From Xestospongia bergquistia (Eukaryota; Porifera; Demospongiae; Haplosclerida; Petrosiidae): 64,000 nt of DNA. This document shows positions 33,359 to 46,200 of this stretch, in pieces. The notes beneath the pieces are model-generated. The model saw only the letters and a list, made by a program, of their open reading frames with translations. It searched no databases and had not been told where the DNA came from. The DNA is taken from contig OZ014411.1 in NCBI GenBank assembly GCA_963965975.1, positions 5,751,001 to 5,815,000 of the forward strand, read 5' to 3'. Made by a program: the position numbers and the translations under genes. Numbering within the stretch: position 1 is the first letter of the stretch; every line of letters begins with the position of its first letter.

Positions 33359-33895
33359 GTTTGGTCACACTTAGAAATTCGATAATTGGTTAAGGGAACA
33401 TGGAACACAGGTATGAAAAAGCACGTGATGATTTATATATGTTCACAGCTGAAATGTTTACTCGTTTAGCAATGCAATAAACTTGAAGAAAGGAAAAAGC
33501 AAAACATTTAAAACAATGAAAAGATAAGACGTCTAGAGAAGTGTGAAAGTGAATAAGATCAAAGACTAAGTTAGAAGCTAGGTATATAGAAATTATACTA
33601 CAAATACTAAGAGTTTACTTTATCCCAGATAGACATGAAGGTCAAAAACCGCATTTGTCGTTAAATCTAGCCTATCACTTTAGAATAATCATATTGGTTA
33701 AATAACCTAATCAATTTTTACAATGACAAATGAAAAAGTATGATGTTTACTTTATATACAATCTGTAAAAACATATATTGGTTGAATCAGCCAATCAATT
33801 TTTACAGTGATATACAGTAAACACTAGTTGTGATTTAGTTCCTGACAGTGACGTCGTAATTATATGTTGTTAGAGAGATTAGATCTAGACTAGAG
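33265..33895 (+). promoter_or_regulatory. Upstream region of fucosyltransferase-like copy 3
   Basis: Matches 1170-1560 and 20890-21290 and contains a CT then GT microsatellite (about 33317-33358), longer here than in unit 1. A short inverted-repeat element (about 33710-33830) follows, as in the flank of copy 1. Probably the promoter region, by position and conservation only. Confidence 0.4.
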
Positions 33896-35296
33896 ATGAA
33901 AAATCAGAAGTATCTCGGTCGTATATTAACTGTCGCTGCACTGTTTGCGATTTACGCATTGCTGGATGTCTTTATACGTAGTAAATACGGCTCTCTAGAC
34001 GTACAAGTTCAATGGAAAATGTATGGTGAGCAGTATCTACCTGCATCAACAAACGCAACAAGAAAACTGAACACAGTGAGCAATGATATACATGTACACA
34101 TACCTACACTACTACATGGCGTTAAAGAAAGATTTCAAAGAAACTTGTTGGCTAGTTTCCCTCTGACTTGTTATCCTGAGAAGGAAGGACATTTCCCAAG
34201 GAAATACAAGACATTTCTCAACACTTTAGCTAAATATGCTGACGATCATGCTACAATGACAAACAATGTGAGAACATTAGTATGGCACTGTCCAGTCAAT
34301 CATTATGTTGGTGGATTGGCTGGTAGGATGAAAGGAATAACATTTGCTTTATTGTTAGCTATTTCCAGCAATAGACGATTGATACTGGACTGGGAGTCAG
34401 CTGCTGAAAGCAAATATTTTAAGCCTAACTTGATCAATTGGGTAGACAGAGATTTGTCTAAGAGTATGTGGCAAAATAATGTTAAAATCATTTCTCCTCA
34501 TATGGTCACATTTAGTCTGTTTGAAGCAGCAGAATATCCTTATATTGAATTGTCAATTAAAGACTGGCAAGGCTATCTGAATATCATAGATAGTAATATA
34601 CCACTTGTTGTTATGGCAACAAACATGGAAGTTTCACTTGTTAGGAACATTTCCAAAGCAAATCAATCGTGGCTAAGTGGAAGCTTTGATATATCTAGTC
34701 TGTCTAATCTAACTGATCATGATTTAAATGATATTATCGGCTTAGTTTCTAGATACTTGTTCAAATTGGACAAAAAAGTTTTAGAAGAGGTTTCTAAAGC
34801 CAAAATTGCTTTAAAATTGACTAACCAAGTCTATGCTGGGCTTCACTTAAGGACCGGTTTTGCTGGAAATTTTTTTCATTCAGAGAAGCACCCAAAAATT
34901 GTAAAAGATAGACAAATTTGGAAGAAAGCATTGCAGTGTGCAGTGTCCTCTGCTGATAAATATATTGGAAATGATAGTCTAATATTTTTGTCTACAGACT
35001 CAAATATGGTAAAGGAAATGGCTATTAAAAAATATGGTGCAAGATTTCGAACATTAAATAATAATGTAATTCATATACATCATGTTAAGAACAAACAAAA
35101 GTTAAGAATGCGTGAAATAGAAGGAGTTTTATCTAGTTTAGTTGACCTTATTATACTAGCAGAATCTTTTGTACAAGTAAGAGGAGACAGTGGATACTCA
35201 TGGATTGCTAGTCTTTTGTGTGGTCCTCTACCCAATAAACATATTATTGATAGTCGTACCTGCACAATGGATGACTTGAACATTATTCATATATAG
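33896..35296 (+). CDS. Fucosyltransferase-superfamily-like type II membrane glycosyltransferase, copy 3
   Basis: Single exon, 466 residues. Signal-anchor at about 8-26, GGLAGRMKG near 139-147 (copies 1 and 2 have GGLADRLKG), GLHLRTGF near 315-322, GDSGYSWIASLLCG near the C-terminus. The middle (residues about 184-236) is clearly more diverged than the rest, with VKIISPHMVTFSLFEAAEYPYIEL. AATAAA lies at 35359-35364. This copy is directly convergent with the intact KIF27 gene, whose stop codon is about 900 bases away, so the pair probably shows the original arrangement that was duplicated to the left. Role as for copy 1. Confidence 0.8.
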   Translation: MKNQKYLGRILTVAALFAIYALLDVFIRSKYGSLDVQVQWKMYGEQYLPASTNATRKLNTVSNDIHVHIPTLLHGVKERFQRNLLASFPLTCYPEKEGHFPRKYKTFLNTLAKYADDHATMTNNVRTLVWHCPVNHYVGGLAGRMKGITFALLLAISSNRRLILDWESAAESKYFKPNLINWVDRDLSKSMWQNNVKIISPHMVTFSLFEAAEYPYIELSIKDWQGYLNIIDSNIPLVVMATNMEVSLVRNISKANQSWLSGSFDISSLSNLTDHDLNDIIGLVSRYLFKLDKKVLEEVSKAKIALKLTNQVYAGLHLRTGFAGNFFHSEKHPKIVKDRQIWKKALQCAVSSADKYIGNDSLIFLSTDSNMVKEMAIKKYGARFRTLNNNVIHIHHVKNKQKLRMREIEGVLSSLVDLIILAESFVQVRGDSGYSWIASLLCGPLPNKHIIDSRTCTMDDLNIIHI

Positions 35297-36198
35297 TAAT
35301 ATATTAATTATAATTCAATTTTGTAGTAGTACATTTAAACAGTTAGTTTAATTTGGTTAATAAAGTGATTCATCCTTTTATCTTGGCTGTGCTTATGTTT
35401 TTTCTGACATTCAAACTTTTTCTTGGTAAAGCTATATGTAGTCTTAGGAGAACATGGTAATTTTTTTTCTTAAATTGGACCATATACAATGTAAATGAGA
35501 TCATTGCATACAATAACTCAAACATTACTCTCTACTTGCCTTACCTGATCAGCAAAGGATATCAATAAAATATTGTATATTATGTATAATTTGTTATATA
35601 TGATGTTCTGCATGTAGTAACATTTGTAACATTCTGTAATCAGATTAAACATGTGTGAACTTGTTTTTTTTTGGCTTGACAGTAGTGCCCAATGTCATAG
35701 TGTGGACATAGTAAATATTAATTTTAAATCCAAAATTTGGAATGGGAGTTACTTCACTATAAGACCAGACTAAGGTGGTTATGGCAGTTAGGTATAGTTA
35801 ATACTACACAAGGACTTGTGGCAGGGACAGAATTAGACACATGTGCTTAGGTATTAAAATATTATATCCTTCAATTCAATTATGTAGAAACACTACTAAT
35901 TCAGTAATAATTACATATACATACATATATATGTACTATAATTTTTGGACTTGAATACTATGTGTAGCTATAATGATGAAAGTAGCTGTACTTAGTAAAT
36001 TTCTTGTGTATACATAGGTAGAAAGCATGGTCACACAACCCCACCCCTCATAAATATACCACGTATATTATTGTGTAAAGGTATGTGCATGTACAGCAGG
36101 ATATACACAAGTACTTTATTTACATCATGAATAGAAATGAATGCAATGAATGTACTAATACACAAGTGAGAAAACTCAGTATCCATATAATTATATGA
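35297..36198. other. Convergent spacer between fucosyltransferase-like copy 3 and KIF27
   Basis: Holds the AATAAA at 35359-35364 for the + strand gene and an AATAAA on the - strand at 36120-36115, about 80 bases after the KIF27 stop. The rest is AT-rich and matches 4066-5012 and 22798-23714. Confidence 0.7.
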
Positions 36199-37195
36199 TT
36201 ATAAAATTGTTCTTTTATTTAAATCAATGAGCTCTTGTTTTAAATCACGACTTCTTTTCTTGTAAAAATAAAGATCTTTCTCTAAACATTTAATCTTTGC
36301 TTTCAATATTTCAATATCCTTGCTAGAATTAGACAGGTCTTCAGTATGAGCGATGTGATCCAGTAATGTATTAACATCTTGAACATGCTCCTGTAATAAT
36401 TATAATAGTAGTTGTTAATAGTAAATGTTTACTTTTAATTGTTTGTGTTAAATTGGTATGGAAATTGTAATAAATAGACACTATGCTGAGTTGCTAAGTT
36501 AGCATAACTGACTCAGAAAGTGCTTGCTAAATCTACAAGCCATAAATAAATATATTTACATCAAGTGTACTGACAATTAATTAATAGGTTTTGGACTTTG
36601 TTATATTCATCATGTATTACACTGGTGTATATAAGCCATCACTATCCTTGTTAAATGTCATATTGATGAAAGTCTTATGCTAAAATGTTCTATTTTATAG
36701 TACATGTACATGTATATCTGTCTTATCTGTTACTTCATTTATAAAAAATATATGACTATTCATTAAACACAAATATATCCATATGGATTAATACATGTAG
36801 TTGCTAAGCAACATGATACTATTATTGTAAGGAGTTATTGTTACAGACCTTTTGTGTCTTGTAAATTTTCCATTGTTTGTCCAACTGAGACTGACTTAAT
36901 AGTCTTTGTAATATAATAATTTCTTCTTCTTGTTTTGTAACTTGAACTTCCACAATTTTACTAGCTTTTTCTTGTTCTTTTATCTGTTCCTCTAATTCAA
37001 TAATTCTTATTACTGACTGCATTAATAAAGACAAAACTTCAGATGATGATAATTGTGACAGACAGGCTTCAAGTTGGACGAGGTCTTGTCTAGTAGCTGG
37101 TATGTTTTGATTATGTAATTGATTAGTTTTTAATTGAATACTGGTCTCTAAAACTTCTAGCTTGTCATTCAACTCTTGTAATCTAAAGATAATTA

Positions 37196-37237
<42 letters not shown>

Positions 37238-40200
37238 TATGAAATAACACTCTAATATACTGTAGATTGGGAAACTTTTGCGTTACAAAAGTTTCATGTA
37301 AAAAATTTACGTGTTAAAAAAACTTCGAACATAAGAGGCGTGTATGAAATTTATTAACTCTATTATTTCAATGTGCAATAATGTTCGTGTAATTTATTTT
37401 CGTACATTGTCCAATGTTTGAATTTTTTTTAACAACCAAACTTTCCCGATCTACGGTATTGCAAATATCTGGTATTTTAAAACAGTATACTGGTAATTTA
37501 GCTACATGATAACATAATACTGTAATAGACTAATGTTGATGACAATATTTTTGTTCATGTTTAAAAATATCACACAATGTATAGTACATGCATTTCATTA
37601 CATATACATGTACATCATAAATCATTTATGAAAGCTTGATCACAAAAGGAACTGGTATTTATTAATAATTTATTTATTAATTATTCATAACGATTATTAT
37701 TTACTATTAATACCTTCTTTCTTCGTCTTTAGAAAGGACATCACCAGTTGATAAATTGTCTTCCATAGTTTTTATTTTCTTTGAGAGTTCTTTGCTATTA
37801 GTAAAATATAAAGTTAAGTGCCAGAAAAATAACAACACTGACTGTTTCTTTGTCAAACTGTCAAGTTCTAATTGAAGTGAACTTATTGACTGGTCATCAA
37901 GAGAATCTTTAAAGGGAATAAAATAATTATAGTTAGAATCTCAATAGGTCATAACTAACAGCAATCATTATAGTAGGTCAGATCTAATAACAATCATTAA
38001 TATTGTATGATAAGCTCTTTTGCTCTTACTTATTAGAGAACCAGGTAGAATGTACATTGTCAATTATATGTATTAAACAGCTTATTGTGTATATGCTAAC
38101 ATGTTAACTGAGTGCTTTGAAATACCAAAACCTAATAAAAGAAATGTAAATCCTGCTAGCAGTAATTTTATCATTTTACTAATTATTATCACTTCCTAGC
38201 ACTGGTAGTCTGTTATACATGTACATGCACACTTTGTTATGTAATGATGACAAGTGTAATAGGAAGTGGTCACACTATAATAAACACATTTAAGTCAGGA
38301 CACATATTGAGAAGGAGGAGTGTGAAAGTCTCTCACAATTAATTAAAATAGCAGGTTAGGTATTAAACTTGTACTTAATAAGTGAGGGTCACTAGTACAT
38401 GTAGGTTAGTAGCTGTTTCTTAGCTATTATCTTACACATCTTTTGGTAATTGTTGTTAATGAAAATTTTTGCTTTCTCAATAGCCAGTTTTATAAGCTAA
38501 GCAGAAAAAGTACTATATGTAGCCACGTTCATAATATATTCTTTGAGGTTGCGGGTTCTAAGAAGCATTCCTAAGTGTGACACAGATAGATAGATAGATG
38601 TTTCTCCATGCAACAATGATTGCAACACGCCTCAATTATCAGTTCTCTCTTCCTAACACTGTCAGTCTATGACTGTAAGTAAGAAACACTAATAACATTA
38701 TTATATTAATGTAACCTGTCTTTCAGAAAACCTAAGGTCTATTAAAACAATCCTGATTACAGGGGTGTCCTTATTTTTCATTGTCCACATTAATATGTTA
38801 TTGTGTACAGTCTGGTTACACATTTTATATGTGTAATAGGAAGTGGTCACAATATACATTTAATAAACACATCTCAAGGACAAGTAATTAAAATGACAAA
38901 GGATGAAACTCACACACAATTAGCTGACAGGTCATGCTCTCTAGAGTTATGTTTCTACATTAACTTTTGAGTGAGGCCCGTAAGTGAAAAACAATTTTGT
39001 CTTAAATGTGCTTATCATCATCTTTTCTGTTTAAAAGACATGTTTTGTTTTAAGATAGCCCTTGCTATATACCATTATATCTTATAATATGAATATATGT
39101 ATACAATATGTAGCTCTGGCTGTTTGTGACCCTATTATACTAGTAAGTCACATGCTTACTTTATTGTGGTCTATTTTAAACAACTCTTGAGCACTCTATT
39201 TGGCATTTTGATTAATTCTAGTATACCGTAAGGGTACAAATTTTCGAGGGTTTAAATTTTCATGTTTTTTTAAATTTTGCTTTATTATTTAAATATCGTG
39301 GGTATTAATTTTCGTGTTTAGTGGGTGTGAAGTATTAATTAATGGTGTGGTGTCAGACACGTGTTGTGAACACAAGCGTGATTTTCCCGAAGTATGGTTA
39401 CGTATTCCATTGAATCCATGGTGAGAGGGTACCATGTATACTAGAAAATCTGGGAGGCAGTTGACGGAGAAGTACTTCAGTGTAAAATAGAAAGAAGTAA
39501 CCCTTTACAGTAGCCGTTATTTACACGCTTTATTGAGATCACGTGATTATGCGTGGGTGGAATAAAAGTTAAATTTCGTGTTAAAACAACAACCTACGAA
39601 TATAGCGAAATTAAATCCCCCACGAAAATTTATACCCTTACGGTATGTGGAGGTTTCACACTCTATCCTTACTTACCATTATTCTCACAATGCACTCCTT
39701 TTAAGCATATTATATCATTTATGGTAAAGAAGATAGTTTATCTTCAAAGGGGACATTTCAGAAAAATTACTTTATTGTTATGGAATATATTGTATATCAA
39801 ACCTCGTAGTGTTGTCTTTGTTTTTATCAGATCAGTTAGTGACTTAAGTTGATGAGATAAGTGTAATATATTTTGAGATGAGACCTGATGGGCGTGTTTC
39901 TTCTTTATCTCTAGTGATGACTGTTCCTTAAGTAAATGTTCATGATGAGCTATAAGTGCTTCGCGTTCTTGTAGATCCTATTAAACAAAGTAAGTATACT
40001 CTTTTTAAGTTAAAGTACATGTACATATGTACAAAATAATAGATTTTATGACCAGTCTTGGCCACTAATCAAGGTATAATGATAGTTGGATCATTTGAGC
40101 ATTAATAGTATATATCAGTTAGATCAGATTAAGGTGGACAATCAGACTGAGATCTACCAATCAATTGTAAAGGATGCATGCTCTTCCATGACTACTACTA

Positions 40201-43200
40201 CTATAGAGGGCGTAAATAGACAGAGATAAAAATTTGGAATTTAAAATTTTTTAATGCAATTCTAAAAGACTTTCTATATATCTCATCAAAAATTTGTACC
40301 ACCAAAAATTTTCCTGCTATAAAGTAACTCCCTAGAGAAGTTAACAAGCTCTTTAGGCTTTGTCTTCAGGCATATTTCTGGTTTCGCACTTTTGTTAAGA
40401 TTTTAATGTTTAGCTGAGTGAAATCCCTGCCCACATCCAACAATCTATACGTATAAAACATTTAGTTTCAGGGGTGGAGACAGCTACTGAAAAGTGGGGG
40501 GGCCAAGTGCTTAGTGAAGAATCAGATAGATGTAAATGAAAATCTTATTTTAAAAAATTAACTAAAAATTACCAAAGTGAGGAGTGCAATTCGTCATGCA
40601 TACTTGTATATCAAACAGTCAAAAATCAAACAGTAAGAGGGCAGAGACCCACCTCCCACTTTCAAAAGTGGAGAGGCTCCAGCCCCCTTACCCCCCCCCC
40701 CCCCAGTTCTCCACCACTGTGTTTGTATATGAATGTACTTTGTATTGATATGCTATGACTGTAAGCACGATTTATTTGTCAAATGTTGTCCCAAGATATA
40801 GTTGTCGTATTACAGCAATTGTCTTAATACCAAAGACTGGAAAGTTATCAGTAGCTGTGGTATTGCTTATAAGTGCTTTCTCAATTCAATGAATGCTAAA
40901 ATACAGTATGAATATGAACCAATTGTGACCTATTATAGACCTTTACTATCCTAAATATAAGCTAATATAGATACATATACATGCAAATTTACATATACAT
41001 GTATATGTAAATTTACATATACATATATATGTAAATTTACATATAAATATATATGTAAACATACATATACATGTATATGTAAATATACACATGCATGTAC
41101 ATGTATATGTAAATTTACATATACATATATATGTAAACATACATATACATGTACATGTAAATGTACAGATACATGTACATGTATATACATGTATTCATAT
41201 ATTAATGGTACACAAATACCTTCTGAAGTTGTTCAAGGCTTTGCCTTTCTTTAGCTATTTTGTTTAGCTCTTTTTGAAACCATTTACTATAGTCTGTGGA
41301 CATATCACTATAAAAACAAGATTATTTTTATTTCATCACAACAACAACAATAATATAGTAAATAGATTACAATCAAAGACAAAGATAACATTACACAATT
41401 TGACTTGTTCATCACATCATATACATGGACATTTACAATGTACTTGAAAATGAAATGAGTCACATGACTTTGAAAGCTCTTCAGCAAAGGCTTGATTGAT
41501 TTTAGTAAATGATCTACAAGGGTACTTGTTATATGTGCTACATTACATGTAGTATATGTACATGTACGACATGTACATTGTAATCATATTGACTGTGTCA
41601 ATTTAATATACATGTAACTCACCTATTAAGTATATTTGTTGGCCTCCTATTTACTTGACGCAATTTTCTCTGAGCAAATGCAACCTATATATAATAAGAC
41701 AACTAATATCACATTATTAATGTATAGTTGTACATGTTTAATAATTGATTATATACATTTAATAAATGCTATAAGAGTGAATTAAATACTGACATGGTCA
41801 TCACATATGGTATGTTAATAAAAGGTGCTATGTCAAGGTTACCTCTTGTGTCTTAACTCTAATGACCTGTCCTTGTTGTTCTGTTTCCTGTGTCAGAGTA
41901 CTTATTTGTTGATGACATTGTTTTACTTCAGTTTCAAGTTTTTTCTTCTTGTCAATTTCCTCTTTACATTTTTGTTGTAAAAGTGATTGCTGGTTCCTAA
42001 GACGTTGGACTTCTCCTTCTAACTCTGCTAATCTTTGCTCACTTTTCTCTCCCACTTGTAAGAGACGTAGTGTGTCTCTCCGTCTTCTCTGAAGAGTGGA
42101 TAATTTTGTCTCTGTATCTTTCAGCTTCCTTTGTAGCTGATTCTCTGTTTGTGATATTTTTGAGGTTGTTTTCTGTATTTTTTTGTCATGCGTACATCGT
42201 GCAGTAGTGACCTACATGTATTGGAAAATAATTAAAATTAATCAGAGAAATTCATTAAAAATATAATAACAATGGTATGTACATGTACAAATAGGTAAAT
42301 AGATTGGTGATATAAATGATGTTACTGAACAAATGGATTGGTAAAGTGATTATGGTAACATTACAAATGCACTGTACCTTTGTAAGTTGTTCTTTAAGTG
42401 ATATAGCCTCTTTTTCTAAAGTGGCAATTTTCTTCATATAAGCTTGATTAAGACATTTAACAGTTCTAGTGTTCTTTACAAGCTCGTGTATTAACTCCTC
42501 TTTAAACCTAGCAGTTAATGAAACATACAACATATACCTTTTTGCAAACTTACTTGATTTTTAGTGAAAGTGATCGTAGTTTGTGCTGTCCCTCTAAATA
42601 ACTGTAAAATACCCAAAATAGGACAATGTCATGTACATGCAAAGTAAATGTAGATGTTAGCATAAATATTAAAGATAATACTTAGAATTAAGGACACATC
42701 TTAAAATTAAATTTACTTAATAACATGATGTCCATGTTACAATATGGCAGTATTATTGCATGTATTCATGTATGGTTGAAGAACAAGGACGTGTACCATT
42801 TTTCAACAGCCTTTAATTTTTCCTGTGACAGTAATAGACTGTTATTCAGACAGTTTATAGGCTCCAATGGTGGATAAGATGATGAGACTGGTGATTCGTG
42901 ACTGATAGTATTATGTTCTATTAACAAAGTGGTGATATGATCTAGTGCTATGTCACAGCTGTCTTCCAAGGGTTCCTAAATTATATGTAAAGAAGGGTGC
43001 ATATTTTATATATAAGAAGTGGAAGAGAAAGTTGAATGCTCAAATAATGTTTAGTGGTACTAAAGCTGATATTGGAACAAGTACATGTATATTGACTAAA
43101 TTATAATGTTTTACTCTAAAACTGACATATTTTAACACATATGTACATGTACATTTACAATACATACATGTGTACATGTACATGTAATAGTTAGAGCGCA

Positions 43201-46200
43201 TACTTTACCTGTATACTGTGAACATTAATCTTTCCATGTAGTATATTGTACAAATGGTCTACATAATCAGATGATGGGATTGTGTGGTGAGGTTGGAATG
43301 TTATCTCTGTCTTATCAATAGGTGTCAAGTGATCACAGTCTTCTTTGTATTTCAGCTGATCCTGTAATGCTCTTATCTGTAACATAAAAGTATAATGCCA
43401 TTGTCTATATTGTATCCATTGTACACACTAAAATAGGCTACACAAAAGACTATACTCAAAATAGAATCAAAAGGTGTTCCATTATCTTAATGACTAGCTT
43501 CATACCTAGCTGTTCATGAAAGAAATGAGCACCTTGGTTGAGGCTACATGTACAGTCTCCATTACACAATGACATCAAGATATGACATATCAATATAAAA
43601 AGACTAAAAAGCACATGGAGGCAGCTGTACAAGCATCTCAGTATGCTCAATTCAAATTTGAAGTTGCTTTAATTTACTTTAAATGTAGTGTACCTACTTT
43701 TGACTCAAGGTCTCACTATTAAGACTAGATAGCTTAATATTGAAACATATTAAGGTATCATATTATGTTACATATATTCATCTTAACCAACAGACTGAAA
43801 TTTCACTCAAGTATTATTTTGATCAACCATGATTTTTCTCCATAGTACTTACAATAGAATGGTTTGTCATCACTTAGTTATTTCATCAAAATTATCTGAG
43901 ATGACAAAATAAGTAATTATAAAAAGTACAAAATAAGTCCCATGCATTTTAAGTAATTACCAGCAGATGTAATAAGTTGTGAGAACTTAGAGTATTTGGC
44001 ATTGGTGACAATTTTAAGTCCTATATTGTCAATCTTGTACCTGCCCATAGTATAGGTGCTTTCCGAGGTGTCTCCATTTTATTTTGTATCTTACTGTGGC
44101 TCACAATGGATAAAGTAAGTTCTTCATTAAAGTTGCTTCAAGTCTTGAACATTTACCTGAAAAGAGTTATAATCCTTACTGTGATTAACCTGATGTGTTC
44201 TAGAGACTGGTAAGTTGAGTTAATGGCAGATACTAGTAATTATTACCAAGTGATGACCGGTAATGGTTGTATAAGATAGTGTTTTTAGATAAAACAAATG
44301 TGTGCTTTATTATAATAAGATTCATTGCTATTATGTGTAGGTGGAGTACTCATTATCATAGTAATACAAAAAAGACCATTTTAAAGGTATCTTTCTTGAG
44401 CTTTTGTAGTTTGCACCTTTAGTGTTGTAGCCAGGAAAAAGTGGATCTTGACAATAAACTGACCCCATGATGTATAATCTGGAATTCAGGATGGCCAATC
44501 ACAATCACAATAATAATAATAATTCCAATAATTGCATAGCGAGTAACCACAAGCTGGGTTAAGTTGTTACAGCAAAGTCTTCAGACTTGTTTCTTTCAAA
44601 GTAGTATTATAAAGAGAGAGTAATGCAACTAAATTAAAACTCCCTAAAAAGACAACTTGCATTTGTGAGTCACTGTCTTGAATTTTGAACAGTGAGTTAC
44701 ATATGATAAAATTGTCCAGTTTCTGTGCTCAAAAAACAACAGAATGCATGTGTGCAGCAATCAAGAAAGTTACATTTGAAACTATTGCAAATTTGTACAG
44801 TTCTTAATTATCTATGATCATGCCCAGGCATCATCTTAACTCTTACTTAATCAAAGTGAGCACACATTTCAACGATGAGTTTAGAAATTAAGACTATGAT
44901 GTTGTTATTGGAGAGGAATTGTCCAAGTACTTTTCTCATGACACATTGATAAGTGTTCAAGTAGTTATTGAGGTTTTAAGAAGTAATCCTGTTTAGCATT
45001 GTGGTCTGTGCTTAAAGCCAATCAATGATGAGTCAGAAAGTTCAATTATATCTGACTCTTGTTTAACTGGTATCATTTCCATTGTGTTCATTTAAAGTCT
45101 TCTCCAAAGACAAGGCTTGGGTTTTGTTTGTAGTGTTATACTTGATTATTGATTACTCTTTTTCTTTTTTGTTATCTATAATTCCTCTATTCATAATTAT
45201 TATTTATGATTCTGTGATTATTATTTATTATCTTATTATTCTTAATTTTATTCATATATCTACTCTCGTGGGTGTGGTTTCAAAAACTGTCCTATAGGCA
45301 CTGCCATGACAGAAGCCAAGTTGTGCCTTTATGTTTTCTTCATACTTTACTGCGTTTTGCTTCTATCTGAAAATTACTATGTGGATTTTGATTATCCAAC
45401 TTCACACAACCTATGGAATATGTCTACAAGTTGTCATGTTCAACACCAGAATTTGTCACATGTTGCAAAGGAGTTACCATCTTTACCAAAAGTTAGTAGG
45501 AGTAAAATTCGTTATAGAATAGAGACACCTTGGGGAGCACCAATAGTATGGGCTGATACTGAAGCCAATGTATTAGCAAGACAACCAAAGAGAGTTTACA
45601 ATGTAGGACTTAATATTGTTGCTATTGCCAAGTACACAAAGTTCTTACAACCTTTTATTACAAGTGCTGACAAGTACTTCATGAGAGATCATAATGTTAC
45701 TTATTTTGTCATCTCAGATAAACTTGATGAAGTAGCTAAAGTGAAAACAAACCGTCATATTGTAAGTATTATGGAGAAAAATCTAGGCTGGCCAAAGAAC
45801 GCTTTAGCAAAATATCAGTTTATTAGTGAACATAGACATGTCTACCATGATATGAACTTCATGTTTCAAATTGATGTTGATATGCTCTTTGTTTCTAGTT
45901 TTAATAGTGAGGCCTTAGGTTCAAGAGTAGGTACCCTACATCCTGGTTTTTATTGGAAACAAAGACTATCGTTCCCATATGACAGAAACCCTAAATCAAC
46001 AGCTTATATTAACCGATATGAAGGAGAGTACTATTTTGCTAGTGGGGTATTTGGTGGTTGTGTAAGTGAAGTCATCACTATGGCTGATATACTTTTCAAG
46101 AATATATTAACAGATCTTAATAAATACAACTACATAGCTTTGTGGCATGATGAGAGTCATCTTAATAGATATTTCATTGATCATCCTCCAACTAAATTAT

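Noticed and set aside
39553-39852. + strand frame of 99 codons
   Set aside because: It begins inside the terminus of the TA-flanked element at 39226-39643 and runs antisense through a KIF27 exon.
40946-41190. Frames rich in Tyr, Val, His and Cys on the - strand
   Set aside because: They come from a palindromic ACATATACATGTATATG tract in a KIF27 intron.
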